A DNA stretch of 34,938 nt. Origin: Rhodoblastus sp. GTDB taxonomy: Bacteria > Pseudomonadota > Alphaproteobacteria > Rhizobiales > Beijerinckiaceae. Shown here in pieces: positions 16,824 to 23,799 of this stretch. Location: NCBI RefSeq assembly GCF_019449565.1, contig NZ_JAGRPM010000085.1, positions 1 to 34,938 on the forward strand. Reading direction: 5' to 3'. A program made the translations under genes and the position numbers. The notes beneath the pieces are model-generated. The model was given only the letters and a program-made list of their open reading frames with translations. It did not search any database and had not been told where the DNA came from. Positions within the stretch are counted from its first letter, which is position 1. Each line of letters opens with the position of its first letter.

Positions 16824-17742
16824 GGCTGCGCCTCGCGTCAAGGCCGGCGCGATCGAGAATGGATTGCGCGGCGGCCGCTTCCGCCTGCAGGCGCGACCAT
16901 TCGGGAATCTCGCCGTCCCATTCGATCAGTGTCGGGATGGCCGGCGCCCGCACGACGACGCTTTCAAACAGCGCCCACACCGCGTCGGCGACTGGCCGGT
17001 CATGGCTGTCGATCAGGAGCGGGCCATCTTCGTCGTCCGTCTGTTCCGCGTGCCCGGCGAGATGGATTTCGCCGACCGCCTCGAGCGGAAAATCGGCGAG
17101 ATATTGGGCCGCCGAGAACCCGTGGTTGGTCGCCGAGACGTAGACATTATTGACGTCGAGCAGGAGGCCGCAGCCGGCGCGCCGCACGACGGCGCGGATG
17201 AAATCGGTCTCGCTCATGCTCGACTCCCTGTAGAGCACATAGGTCGATGGATTCTCGAGCAGCAGCGGACGGCCGATCGCCTCCTGCGCCTCGTCGAGGT
17301 GATCGCAGACGGTCGCGAGTGTCGCCTCGGTGTAAGGCAGAGGCAGGAGATCGTTGAAAAAGGTGTTGCCGTGCGTCGACCAGGCAAGATGTTCGGACAC
17401 GAGCGCCGGTTCGTAGCGTTGCACGAGCGCCCGGAAGCGCGCGAGATGCGCCCGGTCCAGAGGCTGGGGCGCGCCGATCGACATGCAGACGCCGTGAAGA
17501 GAAATGGAATGGTCGCGACGGATCGCTTCGAGCGCGCGATGCGGCGGGCCGCCCGCGCCCATGTAGTTCTCGGCGTGAACCTCGAAGAAGCCGCGAGGCT
17601 TGGGGCCTGCAAGGATGGCCTGCAGGTGCTGGGGCTTGCAGCTTGTGCCGGCAAGGCCCGCGACGGAGGGCGCCGGAAAGCGGGGCGCCGAGGATGTTCT
17701 ATCGGCGATTGCAGTCAGTTCTGTCGTCATCTCCGCCCCCAT
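16813..17742 (-). CDS. bufB: BufB-like multinuclear non-haem iron oxidative enzyme (DUF692)
   Basis: This 309-residue TIM-barrel enzyme has the metal-ligand pattern of DUF692/MNIO enzymes: EVHAEN, SLHGV (His83), SEHLAWS (His118), LLENPSTY (Glu163-Asn164), LLDVNNVYVSATNHG (Asp196, His207), EIHLAGHAEQ (His227, His231) and IDSHDRP (Asp245, His247). In bufferin systems it uses iron and oxygen to convert core cysteines of BufA to thiooxazole groups. Start choice is between ATG 17742 and ATG 17730, four codons apart; both have imperfect ribosome sites and I keep the longer. It lies 34 bases after bufA and overlaps bufC. Confidence 0.93.
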   Translation of the reverse strand: MGAEMTTELTAIADRTSSAPRFPAPSVAGLAGTSCKPQHLQAILAGPKPRGFFEVHAENYMGAGGPPHRALEAIRRDHSISLHGVCMSIGAPQPLDRAHLARFRALVQRYEPALVSEHLAWSTHGNTFFNDLLPLPYTEATLATVCDHLDEAQEAIGRPLLLENPSTYVLYRESSMSETDFIRAVVRRAGCGLLLDVNNVYVSATNHGFSAAQYLADFPLEAVGEIHLAGHAEQTDDEDGPLLIDSHDRPVADAVWALFESVVVRAPAIPTLIEWDGEIPEWSRLQAEAAAAQSILDRAGLDARRSHAA

Positions 17743-17776
17743 TTTCCGGCGTTTCAAGTCATGACCCCGGACCGGC

Positions 17777-18082
17777 TTACATCGCGGTCAGCGAGCCGTG
17801 CTTGCCGTCCGGCGTGGTGATCGAGGTGCAGGTGCCGCCCGCGACGAACTTCCACGAATTGCCCTGGAAATCCTTGGTCGAGGTCCCCTGGCAGGTCGTG
17901 CCGGGGCCGGCGGCGCAATCGTTCATGCCCTTGAGGGCGACGCCGAAGCACTTCTCTTTCTTGGCGGCTTTGGCGGCCTCGACCTCTGCGGAGGACAGAG
18001 GGCCGGCGGCGGCGATCGAGACGAGGGCGCTCGACAAGGCGCTGGCCAGAACAAACGAGGTGATCACGGTTTTTGCAGACAT
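17777..18082 (-). CDS. bufA: Bufferin precursor BufA (DUF2282)
   Basis: This 101-residue RiPP precursor has a Sec-type signal segment (VITSFVLASALSSALVSIAA, residues 6-25) and a small Cys-containing core with four cysteines: Cys45 (in EKCFGVA), Cys56 (in KGMNDCAAGPGTTC), Cys64 and Cys85 (in GTCTSI). This matches the DUF2282/bufferin-1 family, which is exported and sequesters copper after modification of core cysteines by BufB. The 'unusual' signal peptide is known to act also as leader for the maturation enzymes. GGAGAAGTTTC precedes the ATG. It is the first gene of a bufA-bufB-bufC-doxX operon, the same order as Caulobacter gigABCD. Confidence 0.93.
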   Translation of the reverse strand: MSAKTVITSFVLASALSSALVSIAAAGPLSSAEVEAAKAAKKEKCFGVALKGMNDCAAGPGTTCQGTSTKDFQGNSWKFVAGGTCTSITTPDGKHGSLTAM

Positions 18083-18105
18083 GAAACTTCTCCATTCGTG
18101 GTTTG

Positions 18106-18135
18106 CCCTGCAGGACTCTTCGTGCGCCTGCAGGG
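18106..18135. promoter_or_regulatory. Twin CCTGCAGG inverted repeat in the bufA leader
   Basis: CCCTGCAGG at 18106-18114 and CCTGCAGGG at 18127-18135 form a perfect 9-bp inverted repeat with a 12-base spacer. Each half is also a palindrome, and the half-site centres lie 21 bp apart (two helical turns). It sits 24-53 bases upstream of the bufA ATG. It could be an operator for a dimeric regulator or a stem-loop in the bufA 5' leader RNA. Confidence 0.5.
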
Positions 18136-18399
18136 ACGAGGAAGCATGACGTCGGCCTCTAAGTATCTGGGCGCGAGGGCCGACAGTTTCGCGGCGGCGA
18201 CAGGTCGAGGTCTTGAACCCGCAGGGGGCAAGGCGTCCCGGCTCTGTTCCGCGTAAACAAGATGTCGCGTGGAGGGGGCGATGTGAAATATCGCTGCGCT
18301 ATCGATATGATGCGCGGTCGCTATGATCCGAAACGCCACTCGCAGAATTTACTTCTGAAAGCATCCGGCGCGATCCCGCCATCCAGTCAGGGGCTCGAC

Positions 18400-18443
18400 G
18401 ATAGCGGACGTCTATCGAATTTGGAGGCAGACGGCATTTCAAA
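18400..18443 (+). promoter_or_regulatory. Bipartite candidate LysR operator upstream of the patatin gene
   Basis: GATAGCGG (18400-18407), four bases, CTATCGAA (18412-18419), 16 bases, then ATTTCAAA (18436-18443). The first part is an inverted repeat, GATAG-N7-CTATC, of LysR type. The same layout with identical spacing occurs at 20997-21040 before the small exported-protein gene; the LysR gene at 19908-20873 lies between the two sites. The element ends 112 bases before the phospholipase ATG. Confidence 0.65.
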
Positions 18444-18555
18444 CCCCGCGCCGCTTTCCACATACTGCCCCTGCAATTCGGAAGGAAAAAATATCGAGCC
18501 GAGCGTAACGTGCGAGCGAGATCGGCGAAGAACTCTATGACGTTGGAGATCGACG

Positions 18556-19710
18556 ATGGCGACCGCTTCGGGCTACGGAGAACATGGACAATCCTTGAAA
18601 TCTCGCCTGGGCCAGATTGTCCTGGTGTTCCAGGGCGGCGGCGCGCTCGGCGCCTATCAGGCCGGAGTCTATGAGGCGCTTCATGAAGCGGGCGTCGAGC
18701 CTGACTGGGTGATCGGCACGTCGATCGGCGCGATCAATGCGTCAGTGCTGGCCGGCAACGAGCCCGGCGCAAGGATGGACCGCCTGCGGACGTTCTGGCG
18801 GCGGGTCGAAAGGATGGAATATGCGCCGTTCCTGCCGGCCTGGGCGCCCGTCTCGAACTGGCTGGGAAATCTCGCCACCCTGTTTGGCGGACTGCCGAAT
18901 TTCTTCACGCCAGAACCGAGGGCCTTCCTTCATCCTCGTTTCACATTGGGACCGGAAAGCGCCGGCTATTATTCAACCGCAGCGCTGAAAGAAACACTGA
19001 CCGGCCTTGTCGACATCAACCTGCTGAACCGCAGCGCGCCGCGCATCACCGTCGGGGCGGCCAATGTGAAGACCGGAAATATGCATTATTTCGACAGCAG
19101 GAACTGTCGGGTCGACTTGAGACATATCATGGCCTCCGGCGCGCTTCCGCCGGCTTTTCCCGCAGTTCGCGTGGACGAGGACCTCTATTGGGACGGCGGC
19201 ATCTTGTCGAACACGCCGATCGAGGCCGTGTTCGACGACAATCCGCGCCGCAACTCATTGGTTTTTTCCGTGCAGATGTGGCATCCGCGCGGGCCCGAGC
19301 CCAGCTCGATCTGGGACGTCGTCAGCCGGCAGAAGGACGTGCAATACGCCAGCCGCACCGAGGCGCAGGTCCTGCGCCAAAAGCAGATTCATCGCCTCCG
19401 TCATATCATCAGTGACCTGTCCAACCTCTTGCCCGATGACGTCAGGACTTCGCCTCGCGTGAAGGAAATGGCGGCCTATGGCTGCATGACCCACATGCAT
19501 GTGGTGAGGTTATTGGCCCCGGAGGTCAATGGCGAAGACCATACCAAGGACATCGATTTCAGCGGCGCCGGCATTCGGGCGCGTTGGAGCGCGGGCCTCG
19601 CCGACACCCGCCAGGTTCTGGCCGAACGACCGTGGGAGCGCGATCACGATCCGCTCGAAGGTTTCATTCTGCACGAACACGTTTCGGATTCCTCGACCCG
19701 CACGAGCTGA
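18556..19710 (+). CDS. Patatin-like phospholipase
   Basis: This 384-residue protein has the patatin oxyanion loop FQGGGALGAYQAGV (residues 25-38), the nucleophile elbow GTSIG with Ser56, and the Asp of the catalytic dyad in the DGG motif (Asp213). Such enzymes hydrolyse acyl chains from phospholipids. The C-terminal ~110 residues (from about DVVSRQKDVQYASRTEAQVLR, helical and basic) resemble the DUF3734 extension of this subgroup. There is no signal peptide, so it acts in the cytosol, perhaps on the inner membrane. GGAGATCGACG precedes ATG 18556. It is followed by a LysR gene on the same strand, and a candidate operator for that LysR lies upstream. Confidence 0.93.
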   Translation: MATASGYGEHGQSLKSRLGQIVLVFQGGGALGAYQAGVYEALHEAGVEPDWVIGTSIGAINASVLAGNEPGARMDRLRTFWRRVERMEYAPFLPAWAPVSNWLGNLATLFGGLPNFFTPEPRAFLHPRFTLGPESAGYYSTAALKETLTGLVDINLLNRSAPRITVGAANVKTGNMHYFDSRNCRVDLRHIMASGALPPAFPAVRVDEDLYWDGGILSNTPIEAVFDDNPRRNSLVFSVQMWHPRGPEPSSIWDVVSRQKDVQYASRTEAQVLRQKQIHRLRHIISDLSNLLPDDVRTSPRVKEMAAYGCMTHMHVVRLLAPEVNGEDHTKDIDFSGAGIRARWSAGLADTRQVLAERPWERDHDPLEGFILHEHVSDSSTRTS

Positions 19711-19907
19711 CGCCGCGCCGGCTGGGACTTTGCCGTGGCGTTGGCCATTATGGCCCGGGCTTCTTTCGCCCGCCGCCTGAAAATCGCGAGGAGGTAGAAA
19801 AATCGATCCACGCCGCGTATTCTGGGTCAGTCAGCTTTGCCGAGGACGGGGTTTGGACCGCGCCAAAATTTCCGGCCGGAGCCCTCTCGGCTTCGTCGGG
19901 GACGCCC

Positions 19908-20873
19908 ATGGAAATGCATCAGATCCGCTATTTCCTCGCGGTCGCAGAAGAGCTGAATTTCACGCGTGCGGCGGAAAAATGCCATGTGGCGCAACCTTCA
20001 CTGACGCGCGCCATCAAGCTGCTGGAGGAGGAAATGGGCGGCGCGCTGTTCCACCGCGAGCGCGCCAACACGCATCTAACCGAACTCGGCCAATCGGTGC
20101 GGCCGCATCTCCAAGATGCGCTGCTCCAGTCGGAAGCCGCCAAGCGCGCCGCCCACAATTTCAAGACGCTGCAAAAATCGAATCTGAAACTTGGCGTCAT
20201 GTGCACCATCGCGCCGGCGGAGCTGGTTAATCTGATCAGCGCCATCCGCGCCCGACATCCCGGCATCGAGGTCGAAATGGTCGATGCGAGCGCCCGCGAA
20301 CTCAATGACAAGCTGATCGAGGGCGAAATCGATGTCGCGATTTACTGCCTGCCTTCCGACGAGACGTCGGACAAGCTTCTGCTGCGGCCTCTGTTTTGCG
20401 AAAGGATGATGATCGTTCTGCATCCCGAGCACAGGCTCGCGACGCGGAACGCCATACGTGTCGTCGATCTGGATGGAGAGCGTTACGTCAATCGGGCGAA
20501 ATGCGAGTTCCGAGGCTATGTCGGCGGATTTTTCAGCGAACAGGGCGTCCACTGCGAGGTAGTGTTCCGCAGCGAACGCGACGACTGGGTGCTGGCCATG
20601 ATCGCCTCCGGCCAAGGATTTGGCTTCATGCCCGCGAGCTGTGTTTCCATTGCCGGCGTCGTGGCGCGCCCGTTGGTCGAGCCGGAAATATGGCGCGAGG
20701 TTAATCTCGTGACCGTCCGCGGACGCCCGCACTCTCCCGCTCTTGCCGCGTTCGTCAAGGAGGCCGCACAGGTCGACTGGAGAGGCGGCGGGAGGCTCAC
20801 GGAAAAGGCGCCGCCGGACTCGGCGGTGGTGGCTGGACGTGCGGCGCCTATATTGACGGCGAGTCCGGACTGA
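19908..20873 (+). CDS. LysR family transcriptional regulator
   Basis: This 321-residue regulator begins MEMHQIRYFLAVAEELNFTRAAEKCHVAQPSLTR, a textbook LysR N-terminus with helix-turn-helix in residues ~18-40. The effector domain starts at LKLGVMCTIAPAELVNLI. The C-terminal tail (~25 residues after FVKEAAQVDWRGG) is a low-complexity extension. Either ATG 19908 or ATG 19914 fits; the longer is kept. A very long in-frame upstream extension (to 19584) overlaps the phospholipase gene and is not supported. It lies between two copies of a conserved bipartite DNA element and is their most likely binding protein. The effector domain is of the CynR/OxyR-like type. Confidence 0.92.
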   Translation: MEMHQIRYFLAVAEELNFTRAAEKCHVAQPSLTRAIKLLEEEMGGALFHRERANTHLTELGQSVRPHLQDALLQSEAAKRAAHNFKTLQKSNLKLGVMCTIAPAELVNLISAIRARHPGIEVEMVDASARELNDKLIEGEIDVAIYCLPSDETSDKLLLRPLFCERMMIVLHPEHRLATRNAIRVVDLDGERYVNRAKCEFRGYVGGFFSEQGVHCEVVFRSERDDWVLAMIASGQGFGFMPASCVSIAGVVARPLVEPEIWREVNLVTVRGRPHSPALAAFVKEAAQVDWRGGGRLTEKAPPDSAVVAGRAAPILTASPD

Positions 20874-20996
20874 AGGATGAGCGCGGCCCCGTCGAGCGTC
20901 AGCGGACAGGGTTGCGAGACGGCGACTTGTTCGGTCGTCGATCTTCCGGCGGCCATCTATCGTTTCATCGCCGCGCCATTGCTCCTCCGTTTCAGA

Positions 20997-21040
20997 GATA
21001 GCGGCGCGCTATCGAAACCATTGCGAGCTTATATTTCAAA
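20997..21040 (+). promoter_or_regulatory. Second copy of the bipartite candidate LysR operator
   Basis: GATAGCGG (20997-21004), four bases, CTATCGAA (21009-21016), 16 bases, then ATTTCAAA (21033-21040). Here the palindrome extends to six-base arms, GATAGC-N5-GCTATC, and obeys the T-N11-A rule. The spacer bases differ from those of the copy at 18400, so only the boxes are conserved, as expected for binding sites. It lies 77 bases before the start of the small exported-protein gene. Confidence 0.65.
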
Positions 21041-21116
21041 TTCCCCGGATCCTATGGCCAAATCGCGCATGCAGAAGGGAATTGTCCCACTGCCAAAACG
21101 CAGAGAGGATCGGAAT

Positions 21117-21335
21117 ATGAAGACGATAATCGCCATCGTGGCCCTGGCCGCCGCTGGTCTTGCTTCAAACGGAGCCAATGCCGCCTCCGCCCATCATCAC
21201 CGTGCTGAAGCTGGGGTCACGCGTCACGCGTCGGGGACGGTCGATCGGATGAGCTTCCAGGGCCTTTATCAGGGCGGAGTCAGCTCCAGCGATTGCGACG
21301 GCCAACGAGTCTTTGGGTTTTGTCCCGTTCGCTGA
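21117..21335 (+). CDS. Small exported protein, unknown function
   Basis: This 72-residue protein has a Sec signal peptide (MKTIIAIVALAAAGLASNGA, cleavage near ANAAS). The mature ~49 residues start His-rich (AHHHRAEAG) and end with two cysteines (SSDCDGQRVFGFC) that could form a disulfide. AGAGAGGATC precedes the ATG; a much longer in-frame start at 20877 immediately after the LysR stop adds 80 residues with no domain character. A conserved candidate LysR operator lies upstream. The His cluster and Cys pair would allow metal binding, but that is inference. Confidence 0.75.
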   Translation: MKTIIAIVALAAAGLASNGANAASAHHHRAEAGVTRHASGTVDRMSFQGLYQGGVSSSDCDGQRVFGFCPVR

Positions 21336-21337
21336 CA

Positions 21338-21362
21338 CGCGGCGCGTACGTAATTCGCCGCG
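21338..21362 (+). terminator. Terminator-like hairpin after the small exported-protein gene
   Basis: CGCGGCG (21338-21344) pairs with CGCCGCG (21356-21362) across an 11-base loop, starting two bases after the stop codon and followed by CTTGATTT. A weak T-run makes this a moderate candidate for an intrinsic terminator. Confidence 0.45.
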
Positions 21363-21450
21363 CTTGATTTGCGACGAGGCGGAGTGGCTCTGGCCATTAC
21401 GGCGATCTATTGCTTCTGGATGGCATAGAAGCGGCTCCGCCTTAGTCTGA

Positions 21451-21475
21451 ACGCGCCGCCAAAAAAGCGGCGCGT
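21451..21475. terminator. Second GC-rich hairpin with A-rich loop
   Basis: ACGCGCCGC (21451-21459) pairs perfectly with GCGGCGCGT (21467-21475) over the loop CAAAAAA. No T-run follows on the plus strand. It could back up the previous terminator or be an mRNA-leader structure for the gene at 21551. Confidence 0.35.
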
Positions 21476-21550
21476 CCGAGGCCTCGAACCATCGAACATA
21501 AAGGGCGCAATTGAGGCCAAGCATGGACCAGTTGCCAATAGGAGATGAAG

Positions 21551-21844
21551 ATGGATCGCCGAATTCACGCTATCGAACAGCTCTCACCTGTTTTCGCGGA
21601 CTCCTTCAACCGCCACTTGGCTGCATCGATTCGGCCAGCTTGGTCACAATACATCGTCTCGTACGCACGTCTGGTTCGAAATCAGCTGGGAGATCAAGAA
21701 TTCGACCGACAATTCCAGCGGCGTCGCAACTGGTGCCGCGACAACTGCCTCGGTGACTTTACAATCGACATATTGCTCTCCAGCGTCGAATTCTCCTTTG
21801 TCGACGAAGAGGATGCGAGGCAATTTCGCCTGACCTTTTGTTGA
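21551..21844 (+). CDS. Small conserved-looking protein, unknown function
   Basis: This 97-residue protein is helical at first (FNRHLAASIRPAWSQYIVSYARLVRNQL), then has two cysteines in NWCRDNCLGDF and ends with VEFSFVDEEDARQFRLTFC. The closing pattern (aromatic-x-Phe, acidic stretch, Asp-Ala, Phe-Arg-Leu) recalls the end of short proteins often found in phage and proteobacterial accessory DNA, but I cannot name a family. The start is ATG 21551, six bases after GGAG; an ATG two codons earlier abuts the ribosome site. The last 86 bases overlap, tail to tail, with the PilZ gene on the other strand. Base use is less GC-rich than the flanks. Confidence 0.65.
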   Translation: MDRRIHAIEQLSPVFADSFNRHLAASIRPAWSQYIVSYARLVRNQLGDQEFDRQFQRRRNWCRDNCLGDFTIDILLSSVEFSFVDEEDARQFRLTFC

Positions 21845-22439
21845 GCCCGACTCCCACGATCGATTGATATTCCTCGAAGGCTTCAACCACCGCATTGCAT
21901 TCCCGCTCAATCTTGTACAGTCGCCCCGCTCCCTGAGGCAACAAGTTGGCCGCCAAATTGACCAACGCATGGGAGGCCCGTTCCCAAGCAACGCTTCGCT
22001 TGATGTCACGGCCTGAATTTTCCGACACCACCGTCAGGTTCGGCCGGCTTTGATCGTCGCCCATCGTCGCCTCCAGCAATGGCCGAAGAATAATCGACGT
22101 TCGGAAACTTGCAATCGGGCGAGGCCCCGGAGCTGTCTCGGCAATGAACAAAGAAAACGCCCGCCAGTTTATCGACTGATCATGGATGAACTCAACACCG
22201 ATATGGGTCGATTTGCGCCACGCGGCGCGACAGAAGCGAGTCGGGGTGCCAGATTGAAGGAGGTCGAATTTCTCTGAAATTCCGACTGGGGTTTCAACGC
22301 TTAGCTTGGCGCCGGTTTCCGAATGATCTCGGATCGTGCAATCGATGGCGGCGCGAAGGCCGCGAAAGCTGATCTGACCGCCCTTGAAGACACGTCGGCG
22401 CGGGTACTTCCTTTTTTCGTTAAGAGCTAAGTTCCCCAT
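21759..22439 (-). CDS. PilZ domain protein with unusual C-terminal extension
   Basis: Residues ~1-100 of this 226-residue frame form a PilZ domain with both c-di-GMP-contact motifs: RRRVF (RxxxR, near residue 14) and DHSETG (D/NxSxxG, near 38). The rest is unlike PilZ: Met126 follows a strong GGAGG ribosome site at ideal spacing and begins a distinct helical block (ASHALVNLAANLLPQGAGRLYKIER), so the frame may hold two proteins, the second at 22064-21759. The last ~25 residues are Arg-rich and lie antisense to the small gene at 21551-21844, suggesting a lost natural stop. PilZ proteins link the second messenger to surface, flagellar or exopolysaccharide outputs; no target is adjacent. Confidence 0.75.
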   Translation of the reverse strand: MGNLALNEKRKYPRRRVFKGGQISFRGLRAAIDCTIRDHSETGAKLSVETPVGISEKFDLLQSGTPTRFCRAAWRKSTHIGVEFIHDQSINWRAFSLFIAETAPGPRPIASFRTSIILRPLLEATMGDDQSRPNLTVVSENSGRDIKRSVAWERASHALVNLAANLLPQGAGRLYKIERECNAVVEAFEEYQSIVGVGLNKRSGEIASHPLRRQRRIRRWRAICRL

Positions 22440-22755
22440 CCGCCACCGAATCCCGCGGAGCCCCGAGAGCGGGACCGTGCGGACAATGTCCCCGAACTTC
22501 CTTGTGCGCAGATTGCGTGGCTGTAGGGCGAGATTGCACCGGTCGAGCGCGTCGCCGCCGAAGTCCTTGATTCAGACTGTTGGCATACCCCGCGTCACCG
22601 CCACGCTCGTCCAGGACTGGGCGTCCCGCCGGATACCTCGGCCACCGTCTGGTAGCCGAGGGCCGTGCGGTGCCGACTTGCTCGCCGTAGCCTTAACAAA
22701 GCCGCGCGCGAACTCAATCTCGATCGCCTCAGGTGAAGCTAAAGGTCTCAACCAA
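22440..22755. other. Gap between PilZ gene and broken ligase
   Basis: Short frames exist on both strands, without ribosome sites. One minus-strand frame near 22640-22700 reads HRTALGYQTVAE, which resembles the end of IS3-type transposases, but it is too short and isolated to call. The lower GC content and the neighbouring broken ligase suggest rearranged DNA. Confidence 0.3.
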
Positions 22756-23798
22756 TCAGCCAATGTGTTGGCTTTGTTGTGATGCCTCGATGCGCTGTTT
22801 TAGCTTCGCATAGTCGACCTTCGATCCGTGCCGGCGATCGAGCGGCATCTCGTCGAGAATGACAACTTTTTCAATTCCAAGGTAATGCGCCCGCGCGCGC
22901 CAGTCGTCTTCCTGCGCCGCGTCCCCGACTATGGCGAGAATGGCTGCACCGTTGCAGCCGGGGCAAAGAGCGACCTGGCGGACACCGGCCCACAATCTTG
23001 CTGCGGCCTCGACGCCGAATGCGAACAAGCCGGCGACGCGTGCATCGATCCTTCCGAGCAACCAAAGCCGTCCGTCCGCGTCGACGCGGCCGGAGTCGCC
23101 GGTCCGATGCCATACCACGCCATCCGCACCGATCGCTTTTGTCGAGGCGTCCTGGGTGCGATCCAGATAGCTTTTGTTGACGTGCGGACCGGAAACCTGG
23201 ATCTCATCGTCGATGATCCTGATGAGCGTCCGCGCGGCCGGGTCGCCAGCGAGGATACCTTGTCCGGCGTCCATCGTCTCCCAATCAGACGTCGTGATCT
23301 CGGAAGCCGCGATGTGGGCGATCAGCTCGGCTTCGGTCGAGCCATAGACGGCATGAGCTTCTGGGACGCGGGCCATGAGCCGCCGGATGAGGTCGGGATA
23401 GACTGGGCCGCCTCCAGTGAGGATTGCGCGCACAGAAGACGGAAAACGCGACGCGGCCAGGCGTTCGCAAATCGCAGGCGGAATCAGCAATCGCGCGACC
23501 TTGCGTCGCTCAAGATATTTCAGGATCGTAGCTCGACTTCGTAGGGCAGGGGACGCAGCAAAGGTTCGAGACAGCGCGCCTGCTCTATCAGGAATTCATG
23601 CGAGCGGACAATGCCCTTCGGCTTGCCGGTCGAGCCGCTGGTGAAGGAAATTAACGCCGGCGCCTCGCCGCAATCATCCAGCGGCTTCGCAGACGCCATT
23701 GCGCCGGATGCGGGCGGCGGCGAAACTCTCCCTTTGCTATAGCGGAGCCGGTTGAGAGCGTCGAGCGCCCGGACGATTCGGGCGTTCGACGCTACCCG
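22756..23798 (-). pseudogene. Broken AMP-forming acyl ligase
   Basis: Two frames belong to one adenylate-forming enzyme. The 5' piece (about 23798-23520) has the AMP-binding signature FTSGSTGKPKGIVRSHEFL and stops at TGA 23520-23522. The 3' piece, in another frame, runs from about 23530 (ILKYLERRKVARLLIPPAIC) to 22756 and contains ILTGGGPVYPDLIRRL, VYGSTEAE, HRTGDSGRVDADGRLWLLGR and the C-terminal lysine region HGSKVDYAKLKQRI. Between signature and ILKYLER about 80-100 residues found in intact relatives are missing, and the first ~100-150 residues of the family are missing too. So the gene has lost its N-terminus, has an internal deletion and is frameshifted. It follows the LplT-Aas fusion gene by one base and is in the same orientation. 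A fatty-acyl ligase resembling those of OleC/FadD-like type is likely. Confidence 0.8.
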
Positions 23799-23799
23799 T

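Noticed and set aside
17613..17630. Another CCTGCAGG in the bufB coding region.
   Set aside because: Single copy inside codons with no partner; shows that the half-site alone is not significant.
16822..17820. 332-codon plus-strand open frame.
   Set aside because: Antisense to bufB, whose metal-ligand motifs are unmistakable.
18287..18306. A third sequence resembling the LysR element (AATATCGCTGCGCTATCGAT).
   Set aside because: Only about three quarters of the box positions agree and no ATTTCAAA follows at the right distance; could be chance.
22640..22700. Transposase-like tail HRTALGYQTVAE on the minus strand.
   Set aside because: Twelve residues, no upstream DDE region, no terminal inverted repeats or target duplication seen.
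23761..23789. Imperfect 11-bp hairpin (TCGAGCGCCCG/CGGGCGTTCGA) after the LplT-Aas gene.
   Set aside because: Has a mismatch and no T-run; it lies in the start of the broken ligase, so a terminator role is unsupported.
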